From NCBI RefSeq assembly GCF_025717045.1, contig NZ_JAOVZN010000008.1, forward strand, positions 241,538 through 305,537: 64,000 bases of DNA. Reading direction: 5' to 3'. The first letter of the stretch is position 1; each line of letters begins with the position of its first letter. Source of the DNA: Flavobacterium sp. SH_e (GTDB lineage Bacteria > Bacteroidota > Bacteroidia > Flavobacteriales > Flavobacteriaceae). The notes beneath the pieces were generated by a model. That model did not search any database, had not been told where the DNA came from, and saw only the letters and a program-made list of their open reading frames with translations. The position numbers were made by a program, and so were the translations under genes. Shown here piece by piece: positions 50,720 through 59,668 of this stretch.

Positions 50720-52009
50720 CTATGATTTCCTAATCAGCTGTGCTAATTGCTTCGTTAGATTTTTTCGAGAATATTGCTGTAAGCCAATTCCATGCGATTG
50801 CAATTCTCCTTTCAAAAACTGATTAAAAAAGTCCAAAAGTACACTTTTTAATTTCGCTTTTTCAGAATAATCAAAAAATACTCCGGTATTAGTCTCTGTA
50901 ACAATATCTGCAAAGTCAGAACCTTGAGGTCCAATTGCAACAATTGGGCGGTTTGAAACCATGTATTCGAACAATTTTCCTGGAATAATACTTTTCGTAT
51001 CTTCAGAATTAATCTCTATTAAAAGTAAAACTTGAGATTTTCTCTGATGCGCAACAGCTTCTTTATGAGAAACGTAACCCACTAAATTTAAATATTCTTT
51101 CAGTTGGTTTTCTTCTATCGCATCTAGAACTTCCTGACTAACAGCTCCGATTAATTTAATTTCTAAATGAGATTTAAATTCTGGAACTTCTTTCAATAAT
51201 TCTACTAAAACCTCCCATAAAAACGGCGGATTTCTATCTGATAAAAAAGAACCAATATGAGCCAAAGTAAATTTAGTGTCTAAAGTCTGTTTTTCGATAG
51301 TTTCAACATCATAGCCGTTTGTAATTACAGTGATTGGCTTATTGGTAATCGCTTCAAATTCAGTTTTAGTGGTTTTACTTGTTACAATGATTTCATCTGC
51401 AGAATTAAGTACTTTGTGTTCTAAATTTTTATGCTTTTTTTCTGCATAAGAAGATAATCGAAGTGCTTTATGATATCCGATTGTTGTCCAAGGATCACGA
51501 AAATCAGCAAACCATTTCACTTTTAATTTTTGCTGTAATTCTAAACCAATTAAGTGCAAACTATGTGGCGGTCCAGAAGTTACAATCGTATCAATATTAT
51601 TGTCTTGAATGTATTTTTCTAAATAAGAAACGGATGGTTTTACCCAAAAAACGCGGGCATCTGGAATAAAAAGATTTCCTCGAACCCAAAGAAATGTTTT
51701 ATCCAAAAAGGTCTGTTTTTTCTTTTGCGGAAAAATTCCCGAACTAATTTTCTTGGTTTTATTTTTCGAAAAAATGGAAGCCAATTGGTAAGGCTCCCAA
51801 ATTTTATTCTTTAAAACAATTACTTTATCTGATATTTCGCTCACCAATCCTTCATCAACAATTGGATAAGTCGGATTTTCTGGAACATAAACTATTGGCT
51901 GTACATCAAATTCTGGCAAATATTTTACAAATTTCAGCCAACGCTGTACACCAGGCCCTCCCGCAGGTGGGAAATAATAGGTAATTATTAAAAGTTTTTT
52001 TTGTTCCAA
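50720..52009 (-). CDS. Glycosyltransferase family protein
   Basis: A 429-residue glycosyltransferase of the GT-B type. N-terminal KKLLIITYYFPPAGGPGVQRWLKF (two blocks) is a clear donor-fold start; VTSGPPHSLHLIGLELQQK is a second conserved segment; the C-terminal half has SILGSF-like and GKLFEYMVSNRPIVAIGPQGS donor-binding blocks (two blocks) with an EXE-type motif region. No signal, so it acts at the inner face of the membrane. It follows a clear -7 element and lies between YfhO and the flippase in a probable surface-glycan unit. Confidence 0.88.
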   Translation of the reverse strand: MEQKKLLIITYYFPPAGGPGVQRWLKFVKYLPEFDVQPIVYVPENPTYPIVDEGLVSEISDKVIVLKNKIWEPYQLASIFSKNKTKKISSGIFPQKKKQTFLDKTFLWVRGNLFIPDARVFWVKPSVSYLEKYIQDNNIDTIVTSGPPHSLHLIGLELQQKLKVKWFADFRDPWTTIGYHKALRLSSYAEKKHKNLEHKVLNSADEIIVTSKTTKTEFEAITNKPITVITNGYDVETIEKQTLDTKFTLAHIGSFLSDRNPPFLWEVLVELLKEVPEFKSHLEIKLIGAVSQEVLDAIEENQLKEYLNLVGYVSHKEAVAHQRKSQVLLLIEINSEDTKSIIPGKLFEYMVSNRPIVAIGPQGSDFADIVTETNTGVFFDYSEKAKLKSVLLDFFNQFLKGELQSHGIGLQQYSRKNLTKQLAQLIRKS

Positions 52010-52037
52010 GGAAAATGGGTTTACTATTTTTAAAGTG

Positions 52038-52045
52038 CAAATTTA
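52038..52045 (-). promoter_or_regulatory. Candidate -7 element TAAATTTG of the glycosyltransferase gene
   Basis: On the minus strand TAAATTTG matches TAnnTTTG, 28 bp before the ATG; it borders a small TAGAATTT-TG-AAATTCTA palindrome (52044-52061). Confidence 0.4.
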
Positions 52046-52058
52046 GAATTTTGAAATT

Positions 52059-54665
52059 CTAGACTTCTGTTTTCTTATTAGAATTTCTACTTTCAAAATA
52101 AACTCCTCCAGCTAAAAGCAACAGCATTCCAATTGAACTTATTAAAGTAATTGTTCCTCCCGTTTTGATAATCTGAGGCTCAAATTTAAATTCGATAGTG
52201 TGTTTTCCAGCAGGAACTTCCATTGCTCTTAGAACATAATCAACCGGGAAATGATCTGTTAATTTACCGTCTATATAAGCGTTCCAACCATTTTTATAAT
52301 ACATTTCAGAAAAAACAGCTAAACCTTCTCCGTTATTTTCTGATTTGTATTTGATATAATTTGGCTTATAGGTAACAACCTTAATCGTTCCTGTTGTGTC
52401 AAAAGCTTTCTTTAATCTCGCGTTTTGGAATTTACTTTCATGCTCGTGAACATTGAAAACCGCTACTTTTTTAGTGTCTAAAGTATTCAAGGCTTTCATT
52501 ACGTCATCTGGTTTATTTACCAGTTTTACTGTACCCACAAACCAAGCATTTCCGTTAGCATCTGGATTAACAGCAGGAATTTGATTCCCTTCTTTATCTA
52601 CTTGAATTACATACTTAACATTAAGCATATTAAGCACTTCCAAGTTATTTTTAGCGATTTGATAATCGTACAATTGCTGCATTCTTCTTGGTCTTACAGC
52701 ACTATATCCGCCAATAGTTTTATGGAAATAAGAAGATCTTCCTTGTAATTGTCCCTGAAGATCAAATACACGGTAAACCGATGTGTCTTTTAAAATCTGA
52801 CTATCTGCAGGTGTTTCTTGAAATGGTGCCGCAATCTGAACTGGACTCACAAAATCTTTAGCCGAAACATATTTTTTATCCACAAAGAATAAGTCAAAAA
52901 TCAATAGAATACCTATTAAAACAATTCCTAGTTGATTATTTTCCTTTATAGAAATTAATCTCCAAACAAAATAAGCTAATAAAAATGAAATTAAAGGAAC
53001 AAATGCTTTTATAGTCAATAAAGTTTTTTCTCCAATCACTATAAAAACAAAGAATACTCCCAACAATGCAAGTCCTAATAATAATATATAACTTAAGAGG
53101 ATAATTATTTTTTCATATTTTAAAGAGCAATATAAAAGTCCGAAAGTGATTAAAATTAAAAATCCAGATCGCAATAAATCTGCATAATACATCGTCATTC
53201 TATCTTCTTTTAAAGCATCAACGAAATCTGGTCCGTAGCTTTCTAAGAAATATTGATCACTTGTTCCTGTAAAATGGAAGAAGCTTTTTGCTATTAATAA
53301 AATAACAAGAACTCCCAAACCAAAAACTCCTGTCTGTACTAAGGCTTTCTGCTGTAATTTTGGCTCGTCTTTAGCTTTAAAAAATGATTGTAATCCCATA
53401 ACAGCTAAAACAGGGAAACATAATTCTAAAATGACTTGAATTGAAGATACCGCTCTAAATTTATCATAAAGAGGAACATATTCAATAAAAAAGTTCGTCA
53501 ATAAAGAGAAGTTTTTACCCCAAGAAAGCACTAAAGTAAAAAGTGCTCCTGTAAGGAAAACATATTTAATTTTTCTTTCGTCTATAAATAGTGCCAAAAC
53601 TGCTAAAAAGAAAACTACTGCTCCAATATAAGCTGGTGCAGAAACGATTGGTTGATCTCCCCAATACGTTGGCATTCCCGAAACAAAATCCTGAGCTTGA
53701 GATGCAGGAACTCCTTGTTCAACCATAAATGCATACATACGGCTGTCTGTACCAACATTTTCATGGCTTGAACCTCCAAAAATTCTTGGAGCAATTAAAT
53801 TCAAACTTTCTGCAATACCATAACTATATTCTGTAATATAGTCGGTTGTCATAGAAGCTGTGGTTTCATTTTTTGATCCGTCTGGATTAAAAGTCAGCTC
53901 ACTTTTATCTCTGATACTGTATTTAGCATATTCGTTTGTTGCCATTAAATTACCGGCATTAGCTCCTAAGGCAAAAATTCCGGCAATTAGTAGAACTCCG
54001 CAAGAAATTAAAAGTCCTTTAAAGTCTTTTTCTTTGATAAAATTAAAAGCAAAATAACCTGAAAGTATCAATAAGAATATCAATAAATAATAGGTCATTT
54101 GAAAGTGGTTGGCACTAATTTCTAATGCCACCGCAAACATCGTGAGCAGACCTCCTTTAATGTATTTTTTCTGGAATACGAGTATAAATCCTGCAATTAC
54201 CAAAGGCATATAAGCAATGGCGTGTGCTTTGGCATTATGGCCAACTCCTAAAATGATGATCATATAAGTTGAAAAACCAAATGCAATTGAACCAATAAAG
54301 GCTTTCAATGGATCTGTTTTTAGAACCAATAATAAACCGTAAAAACCAAGGAAATATAAAAATAAGTAATCTGCAGGACGCGGAAGAAAACGCAGTACGT
54401 CATCAACTTTACCAATAAAATCGTTCGGATAATTTGCCCCAAGCTGATATGTTGGCATACCTCCAAAAGCTGAGTTCGTCCAATAAGGTTCAGCATTTTC
54501 AACAGCTCTAAAGTCATTTTGCTCTTTTGCCATTCCGGTATATTGGGCAATATCTGACTGGAAAATTTGCTTTCCTTGTAGAACTGGATAAAAATAAATT
54601 AATGATACTAAGATAAAGCCCAGTACAACAAGGGCATGCGGATAGAACTTATTTACTATTTTCAA
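52059..54665 (-). CDS. YfhO family membrane protein
   Basis: An 868-residue polytopic protein with about 13 helices, large periplasmic loops and a C-terminal beta-rich domain. The first helices and FQSDIAQYTGMAKEQNDFRA, TDYITEYSYGIAESLNLIAPRIFGGSSH (read as blocks) match the YfhO/GtrA-type GT-C family used for lipid-linked sugar transfer. The C-terminal NGWNAYIDGKLTDHFPVDYVLR segment resembles the usual YfhO end. It would act in the inner membrane on a polyprenyl-linked sugar. Located between DUF4834 and a glycosyltransferase gene. Confidence 0.88.
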   Translation of the reverse strand: MKIVNKFYPHALVVLGFILVSLIYFYPVLQGKQIFQSDIAQYTGMAKEQNDFRAVENAEPYWTNSAFGGMPTYQLGANYPNDFIGKVDDVLRFLPRPADYLFLYFLGFYGLLLVLKTDPLKAFIGSIAFGFSTYMIIILGVGHNAKAHAIAYMPLVIAGFILVFQKKYIKGGLLTMFAVALEISANHFQMTYYLLIFLLILSGYFAFNFIKEKDFKGLLISCGVLLIAGIFALGANAGNLMATNEYAKYSIRDKSELTFNPDGSKNETTASMTTDYITEYSYGIAESLNLIAPRIFGGSSHENVGTDSRMYAFMVEQGVPASQAQDFVSGMPTYWGDQPIVSAPAYIGAVVFFLAVLALFIDERKIKYVFLTGALFTLVLSWGKNFSLLTNFFIEYVPLYDKFRAVSSIQVILELCFPVLAVMGLQSFFKAKDEPKLQQKALVQTGVFGLGVLVILLIAKSFFHFTGTSDQYFLESYGPDFVDALKEDRMTMYYADLLRSGFLILITFGLLYCSLKYEKIIILLSYILLLGLALLGVFFVFIVIGEKTLLTIKAFVPLISFLLAYFVWRLISIKENNQLGIVLIGILLIFDLFFVDKKYVSAKDFVSPVQIAAPFQETPADSQILKDTSVYRVFDLQGQLQGRSSYFHKTIGGYSAVRPRRMQQLYDYQIAKNNLEVLNMLNVKYVIQVDKEGNQIPAVNPDANGNAWFVGTVKLVNKPDDVMKALNTLDTKKVAVFNVHEHESKFQNARLKKAFDTTGTIKVVTYKPNYIKYKSENNGEGLAVFSEMYYKNGWNAYIDGKLTDHFPVDYVLRAMEVPAGKHTIEFKFEPQIIKTGGTITLISSIGMLLLLAGGVYFESRNSNKKTEV

Positions 54666-54714
54666 TTTTGGCTGGTTTGGGTTAAAATGAATCCTAAATT
54701 TTCAGGACACAAAT

Positions 54715-55002
54715 CTAATCTATTTCTTCGTAATCAACATACTCCCCGACTTTTTTGGTTTCGCGCGGGTTTTTAGCATTAGCAGTATTAATAATTATTT
54801 CGTCTTTATTAGTATTCTGCCAATTATTACCTTGATTGTACTGATTGTATTGTTGTTGCTGTCTTTGAAAATTTTCACTCGCATTTTCAACTGCCTTTTT
54901 TACCAATACTGGCAAAAAGATTCGAGCTAAAAATTTCATGATATAATAAAAGGCGATAAGCCCAATAATAAATCTCAAACCTGAAAATGATGCTTCTTGC
55001 AT
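54715..55002 (-). CDS. DUF4834-family protein
   Basis: A 95-residue protein from ATG 55002 (MQEASFSGLRFIIG); the longer frame begins at 55023, but a -7 element (55021-55028) overlaps that start, so the internal ATG is preferred. One membrane helix (about 9-29) is followed by a Gln/Asn-rich linker and an acidic end (NTANAKNPRETKKVGEYVDYEEID, read as two blocks), as in DUF4834. Function unknown. It precedes the YfhO gene by 49 bp on the same strand. Confidence 0.75.
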   Translation of the reverse strand: MQEASFSGLRFIIGLIAFYYIMKFLARIFLPVLVKKAVENASENFQRQQQQYNQYNQGNNWQNTNKDEIIINTANAKNPRETKKVGEYVDYEEID

Positions 55003-55020
55003 AACTCTATAATTTTTTTC

Positions 55021-55028
55021 CAAAATTA
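55021..55028 (-). promoter_or_regulatory. Candidate -7 element TAATTTTG for the DUF4834 gene
   Basis: On the minus strand TAATTTTG matches TAnnTTTG. It overlaps the most upstream ATG (55023) and so supports the downstream start at 55002. Confidence 0.45.
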
Positions 55029-55082
55029 ATAAATCCGTTGTTTAAAAATAAAATATGAATCTTAAATAAATAATAAAATATG

Positions 55083-55090
55083 TACATTTG
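55083..55090 (+). promoter_or_regulatory. Candidate -7 element TACATTTG of the beta-barrel gene
   Basis: TACATTTG matches TAnnTTTG, 37 bp before the ATG. No TTG is at the usual distance. Confidence 0.4.
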
Positions 55091-55126
55091 AAATGCGTTA
55101 TTATTTTTTAATCCAAAAAAAATTAT

Positions 55127-56095
55127 ATGTTCAAAATTAAAAACTTACTTGCCCCGGTACTTTTTTTTATTCCACAACTGTTTTTTGCGCAATATACTGA
55201 CGTTATTAATTCAAATCGTCCAGGTGAAACCATGTCAGCTTATGCTGTTGGAAAATCAGTAATTCAAGCCGAATTAGGTGTTTACGGCATTAAAGAAAAA
55301 CACGATTTATTAGATTATGACGCTAGCGGATTTGGTACAGATCTGACTATTAGATATGGCGCTTTTCTTGAGCAATTAGAATTTATTGCTGATATTCAAT
55401 ATCAAATGGAAAACTTTGATACTTCTTACACTAGTTATAAAAAGAATAATTTCAGACAGACTGTTTTAGGTGCTAAATATCTTATTTACGATCCTTATAA
55501 AAATTATAAAAGAGAAGCTAATATTTATAGCTACAAAGCCAATCGTAATTTTCAATGGCGCGAATTGATTCCTGCTGTTTCTGTTTTTGCAGGAGCTAAT
55601 TTTGTTGGTGCCGATAATCCTTATTATTTTTCTCCAGATGGTGCTATTTCGCCTAAAATCTCATTGATCACTCAAAACCTATTGGGCGGAGGATCTTGGG
55701 TTTTTGTAACTAATATTATTGCAGATTATATTGGAACAGATTATCCAAGTTATGGATATGTATTAACTTTGACGCACGGATTTAATGACAGATGGTCTGG
55801 TTTTATTGAAAATCAAGGATATAAAAGCGACTTTTACAGCGATTCTATTCTTCGTGCAGGAGCTGCTTTTTTACTTTCTTCAAATATGCAGGTTGATGCT
55901 TCTATAAGTACTAACTTTAAAAACACACCATCTATTTTATATGGTGGCGTTGGAGTTTCATGGCGCTATGACGGATGGTACAAAGAAAAGCAGATTGAAA
56001 ATAAAGCAGCAGACAGAGCGAAAAAGAATCCTGACAATGAAAAACAAATAGATTATCAGGAAAAAGAAAGAAAACGTAAAGCAAAATACGAATAA
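55127..56095 (+). CDS. Outer-membrane beta-barrel protein (MetA-pathway/transporter family)
   Basis: A 322-residue protein with a signal peptide (cleavage after FFAQ, about residue 22), then alternating beta strands with a NRPGETMSAYAVGKSVIQAELGVY segment (two blocks) as in PF13557-type outer-membrane proteins. The last 30 residues are a polar, Lys/Glu-rich extension beyond the barrel (AADRAKKNPDNEKQIDYQEK), which is unusual for such proteins and may be periplasmic. Function is probably channel or surface; the substrate is unknown. Confidence 0.75.
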   Translation: MFKIKNLLAPVLFFIPQLFFAQYTDVINSNRPGETMSAYAVGKSVIQAELGVYGIKEKHDLLDYDASGFGTDLTIRYGAFLEQLEFIADIQYQMENFDTSYTSYKKNNFRQTVLGAKYLIYDPYKNYKREANIYSYKANRNFQWRELIPAVSVFAGANFVGADNPYYFSPDGAISPKISLITQNLLGGGSWVFVTNIIADYIGTDYPSYGYVLTLTHGFNDRWSGFIENQGYKSDFYSDSILRAGAAFLLSSNMQVDASISTNFKNTPSILYGGVGVSWRYDGWYKEKQIENKAADRAKKNPDNEKQIDYQEKERKRKAKYE

Positions 56096-56138
56096 AGTAA
56101 AAATAACAAACCTTTAAAAAGGACTCAATACCACCTTA

Positions 56139-57257
56139 ATGATTACAATTAAAGAAGCCATAAGCAAGAAAGAATTAACCGAATACATCAAATTTCCTTT
56201 TTCATTGTATAAGGATAATCCGTATTGGGTTCCTCCTATTATTTCAGATGAATTGGAATCTTTTGATAAAACCAAAAACCCAGCATTTGATAATGCCGAG
56301 GCTTACTTTTATTTGGCTTACAGAGATAATAAAATTGTGGGACGTATCACTGCTATTATCAATTGGTCTGAAGTTAACAATCAGCACAAAAGGAAAGTAC
56401 GCTTTGGATGGTTTGATGTAATTGATGATATTGAAGTCACAAAAGCTTTGCTTGAAAAAGTTTATGAATTAGGAAGAAAACACAATTTAGAGCATGCTGA
56501 AGGTCCAATGGGATTTTCGAATTTAGATAAAGTTGGAGTTCTTACCGAAGGTTTTGACCAAGTTGGAACCATGATTACTTGGTACAATCATGAGTATTAC
56601 GTAAGACATTTTGAGGAATTAGGCTTTCAAGTTGAAAAACAATATATTGAAAGTATATTTCCTTTTTCTAATGTTAAACCAGAATTCTTTCAAAAGGCAC
56701 AAGAATTAATCAAGAAACGTTACGGACTAAAAGCTCTTAATTTCACCAAAACAAAAGACATTATGCCTCACGTAGACAAAATGTTTGATTTGTTTAATGA
56801 ATCTTATGAAAAACTTGCCTCGTTTGTAGCCATTTCTGATGTGCAAAAAGAGTATTTTAAAAAGAAATACATCAGCTTTATTAATCCAGAGTATATCAAA
56901 TTTGTAGTTGATAAAGACGATAATTTGGTTGCTTTTAGTATTGTAATGCCGAGTTTTGTGGAAGCTTTACAGAAAATAAGAGGAAAATTGTTTCCATTTG
57001 GCTTTTTACAATTATTAAAAGCTAGAAAACACAGTAAAGATGTCGTTTTTTACCTTATCGGAGTTCATCCTGAATACCAAAACAAAGGTGTTACGGCTAT
57101 TATTTTTGATGAATATTACAAGACTTTTTCAGCAAAAGGAATTCAGACTTGCATTAGAACTCCAGAATTATTAGAAAACAATGCTATTCATTTACTTTGG
57201 AAAAACTTTGACCCTACTATTCACTGTCAGAGAAAGACTTATTTGAAGAATCTTTAA
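56139..57257 (+). CDS. GNAT-like acetyltransferase family protein
   Basis: A 372-residue cytoplasmic protein. It has two GNAT-like halves; the C-terminal VVFYLIGVHPEYQNKGVTAIIF carries the acetyl-CoA loop pattern (VHPEYQNKGV). The N-terminal half has NKIVGRITAIINW, GWFDVIDD and HAEGPMGFSNLDKVGVL. Bacteroidota homologues are annotated only as hypothetical or acetyltransferase. Substrate unknown. It precedes the zinc-ribbon miniprotein by a gap occupied by a dispersed repeat. Confidence 0.8.
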   Translation: MITIKEAISKKELTEYIKFPFSLYKDNPYWVPPIISDELESFDKTKNPAFDNAEAYFYLAYRDNKIVGRITAIINWSEVNNQHKRKVRFGWFDVIDDIEVTKALLEKVYELGRKHNLEHAEGPMGFSNLDKVGVLTEGFDQVGTMITWYNHEYYVRHFEELGFQVEKQYIESIFPFSNVKPEFFQKAQELIKKRYGLKALNFTKTKDIMPHVDKMFDLFNESYEKLASFVAISDVQKEYFKKKYISFINPEYIKFVVDKDDNLVAFSIVMPSFVEALQKIRGKLFPFGFLQLLKARKHSKDVVFYLIGVHPEYQNKGVTAIIFDEYYKTFSAKGIQTCIRTPELLENNAIHLLWKNFDPTIHCQRKTYLKNL

Positions 57258-57261
57258 TTTT

Positions 57262-57289
57262 AGTTTTCAGTCGCAGTCGCAGTTTTCAA
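57262..57289 (+). repeat. AGTTTTCAGT(CGCAGT)2 repeat before the zinc-ribbon gene
   Basis: AGTTTTCAGTCGCAGTCGCA followed by GTTTTCAA. It has two hexamer units where the 31335 left arm has none and its right arm has one. No opposite arm lies near it. Confidence 0.75.
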
Positions 57290-57291
57290 CT

Positions 57292-57501
57292 ATGGACTTA
57301 AATAAATCTTTAATAACAGTTTGTGACGAATGTAATAGTGAATTTTACACCGATTCATCTGTCATGAAAAATCTATGTCCTGAATGTGCACATTATATTT
57401 ATGGATATGAAAATTGCTTTCATGAATTTGTAAATAAACATTGCGTAAAATGTTATTGGAACGGAAATTCAACTGAATATATAAATACACTTAAAAATTA
57501 A
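57292..57501 (+). CDS. Small zinc-ribbon protein
   Basis: A 69-residue protein with a CDEC at residues about 11-14, a CPEC at 30-33 and a C-terminal HCVKCYW pair, giving six Cys plus His in a spacing suited to one or two zinc sites. No signal. It begins 3 bp after the end of a dispersed repeat. The product could bind nucleic acid or a protein, but there is no specific hint. Short but plausibly real, because the Cys pattern is regular. Confidence 0.65.
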   Translation: MDLNKSLITVCDECNSEFYTDSSVMKNLCPECAHYIYGYENCFHEFVNKHCVKCYWNGNSTEYINTLKN

Positions 57502-57511
57502 TTTCAAAAAT

Positions 57512-57548
57512 AAAAAAAATCCATTCGCCCCCAAACGAATGGATTTTT
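57512..57548. terminator. Terminator between the zinc-ribbon gene and the lipoprotein
   Basis: AAAATCCATTCG and CGAATGGATTTT form a 12-bp stem with a CCCCCAAA loop. It is convergent and probably bidirectional. Confidence 0.88.
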
Positions 57549-57567
57549 CACTTCATAAACACATCAT

Positions 57568-58053
57568 TTACTCTACTTTGCAATCAACTTTAGTCAAAGT
57601 ATTTTTTTGATCAAATTTTAGTTTTGATTTATCTTTAAAAGAAACTTTATCATTGGCAGTTACTACATCGCCATATCCTTCAACAAAAGTTCCATCTTTT
57701 TGCAGAAAAACAACCTCTCTTACAGACGAAACTCCTTCTGAATTAAAAGTATAATCGGCAACTAAAGTGTCGCCTTTCATATTTCCTATTAAAGTTCCTT
57801 CGTTTTTATCTTTTCCGACCAAATTATAACTTAGTTTTCCGTTTACTTCCTGATGAGAATTAACATTAAAACTCATTTCGATCACGCTTCCGTTAGATCT
57901 CCAAGCATAACATTGATCACCTGCAGGTTCTACAATTTCGGCTTCTTTTGGCGGACTTGGTGTTATTTGTATCGGTTCTGTCGTTGTGGTTTCTTTTTTA
58001 CAGGAAACAAAAACAGACAACGCTATCACCGCTATTATTAGTACTTTTTTCAT
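57568..58053 (-). CDS. Uncharacterised lipoprotein
   Basis: A 161-residue protein with a lipoprotein signal (KKVLIIAVIALSVFVSC, Cys18), a Thr/Pro-rich linker and a compact beta-rich domain (ADQ-like CYAWRSNGSVIEMSFNV, GKLSYNLVGKDKNEGTLIG). I recognise no named family, though the domain resembles conserved Bacteroidota lipoproteins. Terminators with the same stem core lie on both sides. Function unknown. Confidence 0.75.
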   Translation of the reverse strand: MKKVLIIAVIALSVFVSCKKETTTTEPIQITPSPPKEAEIVEPAGDQCYAWRSNGSVIEMSFNVNSHQEVNGKLSYNLVGKDKNEGTLIGNMKGDTLVADYTFNSEGVSSVREVVFLQKDGTFVEGYGDVVTANDKVSFKDKSKLKFDQKNTLTKVDCKVE

Positions 58054-58101
58054 AATTCTATATTTTTATTTTGTGATTATGATTATAAAGTTACCTCAAA
58101 T

Positions 58102-58138
58102 AAAAAAAATCCATTCGTAGAACAAATGGATTTTTTTA
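58102..58138. terminator. Terminator of the SPT/KBL-type gene
   Basis: AAAATCCATTCG and CAAATGGATTTT pair with one mismatch around TAGAA; a T-run follows. The stem word matches the terminator at 57512. Confidence 0.82.
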
Positions 58139-58176
58139 CATAATTCCCACTTAAGGAAATCTATTTTTTTGAAAAT

Positions 58177-59436
58177 TTACGAAACGTCAACCGTTGTACG
58201 CTCAGCAATTTCTTTATAAGTTCCGTTAGTCAATTTCTCACGAATTGCCTCGAAAGCTGTTAAAGTCTCTTCGATATCTGCTAATGTATGAGAAGCTGTA
58301 GGAATCATTCTTAATAAGATAATTCCTTTTGGAATAACTGGATATACAACGATAGAAAGGAAAATACCGTAGTTCTCTCTTAAATCGTTTACCATTACCA
58401 TAGCTTCAGGAATACTTCCTTCTAAGTAAACTGGCGTGATACAAGTATTAGTGTCTCCAATATTAAATCCTTTTTCTTTAAGACCGCTTTGCAATGCGTT
58501 TACATTTTCCCAAAGTTTATCTTTAATTGCAGAAGATTGGCGCAATAACTCTAAACGTTTCAAAGATCCAATTGTCTGAATCATCGGCAATGCTTTAGCA
58601 AACATTTGAGAACGCAAGTTGTATTTCAAATAATCGATAACTGTTTTATCAGCTGCTACGAAAGCTCCAATATTAGCCATGGATTTTGCAAAAGTAGAGA
58701 AGTAAACATCAATCTGATCTTGAACTCCTTGCTCCTCACCTGCTCCAGCACCAGTTTTACCTAAAGTACCAAAACCGTGAGCATCATCTACTAATAATCT
58801 AAAATTGTATTTTTTCTTTAATTCAGCAATTTCTTTTAATTTTCCTTGCTGTCCACGCATTCCAAAAACACCTTCAGTAATAAATAAAATACCTCCACCC
58901 GTTTCTTCAGCCATTTTAGTAGCACGTTGCAAGTTTTTCTCCATACTTTCCAAATCATTGTGTTTGTATGTGAAACGTTTACCCATGTGCAAACGAACAC
59001 CATCAATGATACAAGCATGTGAATCAACATCATAAACAATAATGTCATTTTTAGTAACCAAAGCATCAATGATAGAAACCATTCCTTGGTAACCAAAATT
59101 CAATAAATAAGCAGATTCTTTCATTACGAAATCAGCCAATTCATTTTCTAATTGTTCGTGATACGTTGTGTGTCCAGACATCATACGAGCTCCCATTGGA
59201 TATGCTGCACCAAACTGAATTGCTGCATCTGTATCTGCTTTACGAACTTCTGGATGATTTGCTAAACCTAAATAATCATTTAAACTCCAGTTTAAAATAT
59301 TTTTTCCGTGAAATTGCATTCTAGGACCCAACTCTCCTTCTAACTTTGGGAAAACATAATAACCTTCTGCTTGAGAAGCCCACTTTCCTAAAGGTCCTTT
59401 ATTGTCCTGAATTCTTTCGAATAAATCTTTTACCAT
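58177..59436 (-). CDS. Aminotransferase-fold synthase (serine palmitoyltransferase/KBL family)
   Basis: A 419-residue fold-type I PLP enzyme of the alpha-oxoamine synthase family. The PLP lysine is K251 in FSTFAKSMAN, and D217/D218-A-H220 lie in LLVDDAHGFG. WSLNDYLGLANHPEV and MGARMMSGHTTYHEQLE match the serine palmitoyltransferase-like branch. In Bacteroidota such enzymes condense acyl-CoA with serine (sphingolipids) or cysteate (sulfonolipids); AONS and KBL are the alternatives. No sulfonolipid or sphingolipid partner gene is adjacent. It is monocistronic, with a TATTTTTG-type -7 element at 59473-59480 on the minus strand. Confidence 0.85.
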   Translation of the reverse strand: MVKDLFERIQDNKGPLGKWASQAEGYYVFPKLEGELGPRMQFHGKNILNWSLNDYLGLANHPEVRKADTDAAIQFGAAYPMGARMMSGHTTYHEQLENELADFVMKESAYLLNFGYQGMVSIIDALVTKNDIIVYDVDSHACIIDGVRLHMGKRFTYKHNDLESMEKNLQRATKMAEETGGGILFITEGVFGMRGQQGKLKEIAELKKKYNFRLLVDDAHGFGTLGKTGAGAGEEQGVQDQIDVYFSTFAKSMANIGAFVAADKTVIDYLKYNLRSQMFAKALPMIQTIGSLKRLELLRQSSAIKDKLWENVNALQSGLKEKGFNIGDTNTCITPVYLEGSIPEAMVMVNDLRENYGIFLSIVVYPVIPKGIILLRMIPTASHTLADIEETLTAFEAIREKLTNGTYKEIAERTTVDVS

Positions 59437-59472
59437 AATATATGTAGTAATTTTTTTTACTTAATCAGCGAG

Positions 59473-59480
59473 CAAAAATA
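59473..59480 (-). promoter_or_regulatory. Candidate -7 element TATTTTTG of the SPT/KBL-type gene
   Basis: On the minus strand TATTTTTG matches TAnnTTTG, 36 bp before the ATG. The nearest TTG is 28 nt away. Confidence 0.4.
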
Positions 59481-59590
59481 ATCATTATTAATTTAAAATG
59501 AAGAGCCTCAATTATTTTTATTTAAAAATAATCATCTGATTTTATTCTGTAAGTTTTACCTTAAACAATTATTCAGAATTAGCAGCAAAC

Positions 59591-59604
59591 ATGATTTTTA
59601 TCAT
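59591..59604. promoter_or_regulatory. FNR/CRP-type palindrome upstream of nirK
   Basis: ATGAT-TTTT-ATCAT is a perfect palindrome containing TGAT-N4-ATCA, the core of FNR, DNR and NnrR boxes. Its centre (59597.5) is about 43 bp before the predicted transcription start, as for class II activation. Confidence 0.6.
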
Positions 59605-59626
59605 AATAAAAGACAAAATAGTCCTT

Positions 59627-59634
59627 TAATTTTG
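59627..59634 (+). promoter_or_regulatory. -7 element TAATTTTG of nirK
   Basis: TAATTTTG matches TAnnTTTG. No TTG -33 is present; the palindrome at 59591-59604 occupies that side, which fits an activator-dependent promoter. Predicted start near 59641. Confidence 0.55.
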
Positions 59635-59668
59635 ATCCATATTTAAACGAAAACAAAACCAAGTAATT

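Noticed and set aside
52044..52061. TAGAATTT-TG-AAATTCTA palindrome between YfhO and glycosyltransferase genes as an operator
   Set aside because: Short AT-only palindromes are expected by chance in this DNA; no second copy or known operator match.
58836..59096. 86-codon minus-strand frame inside the SPT/KBL-type gene
   Set aside because: It is an out-of-frame shadow of a gene with a full set of catalytic motifs.
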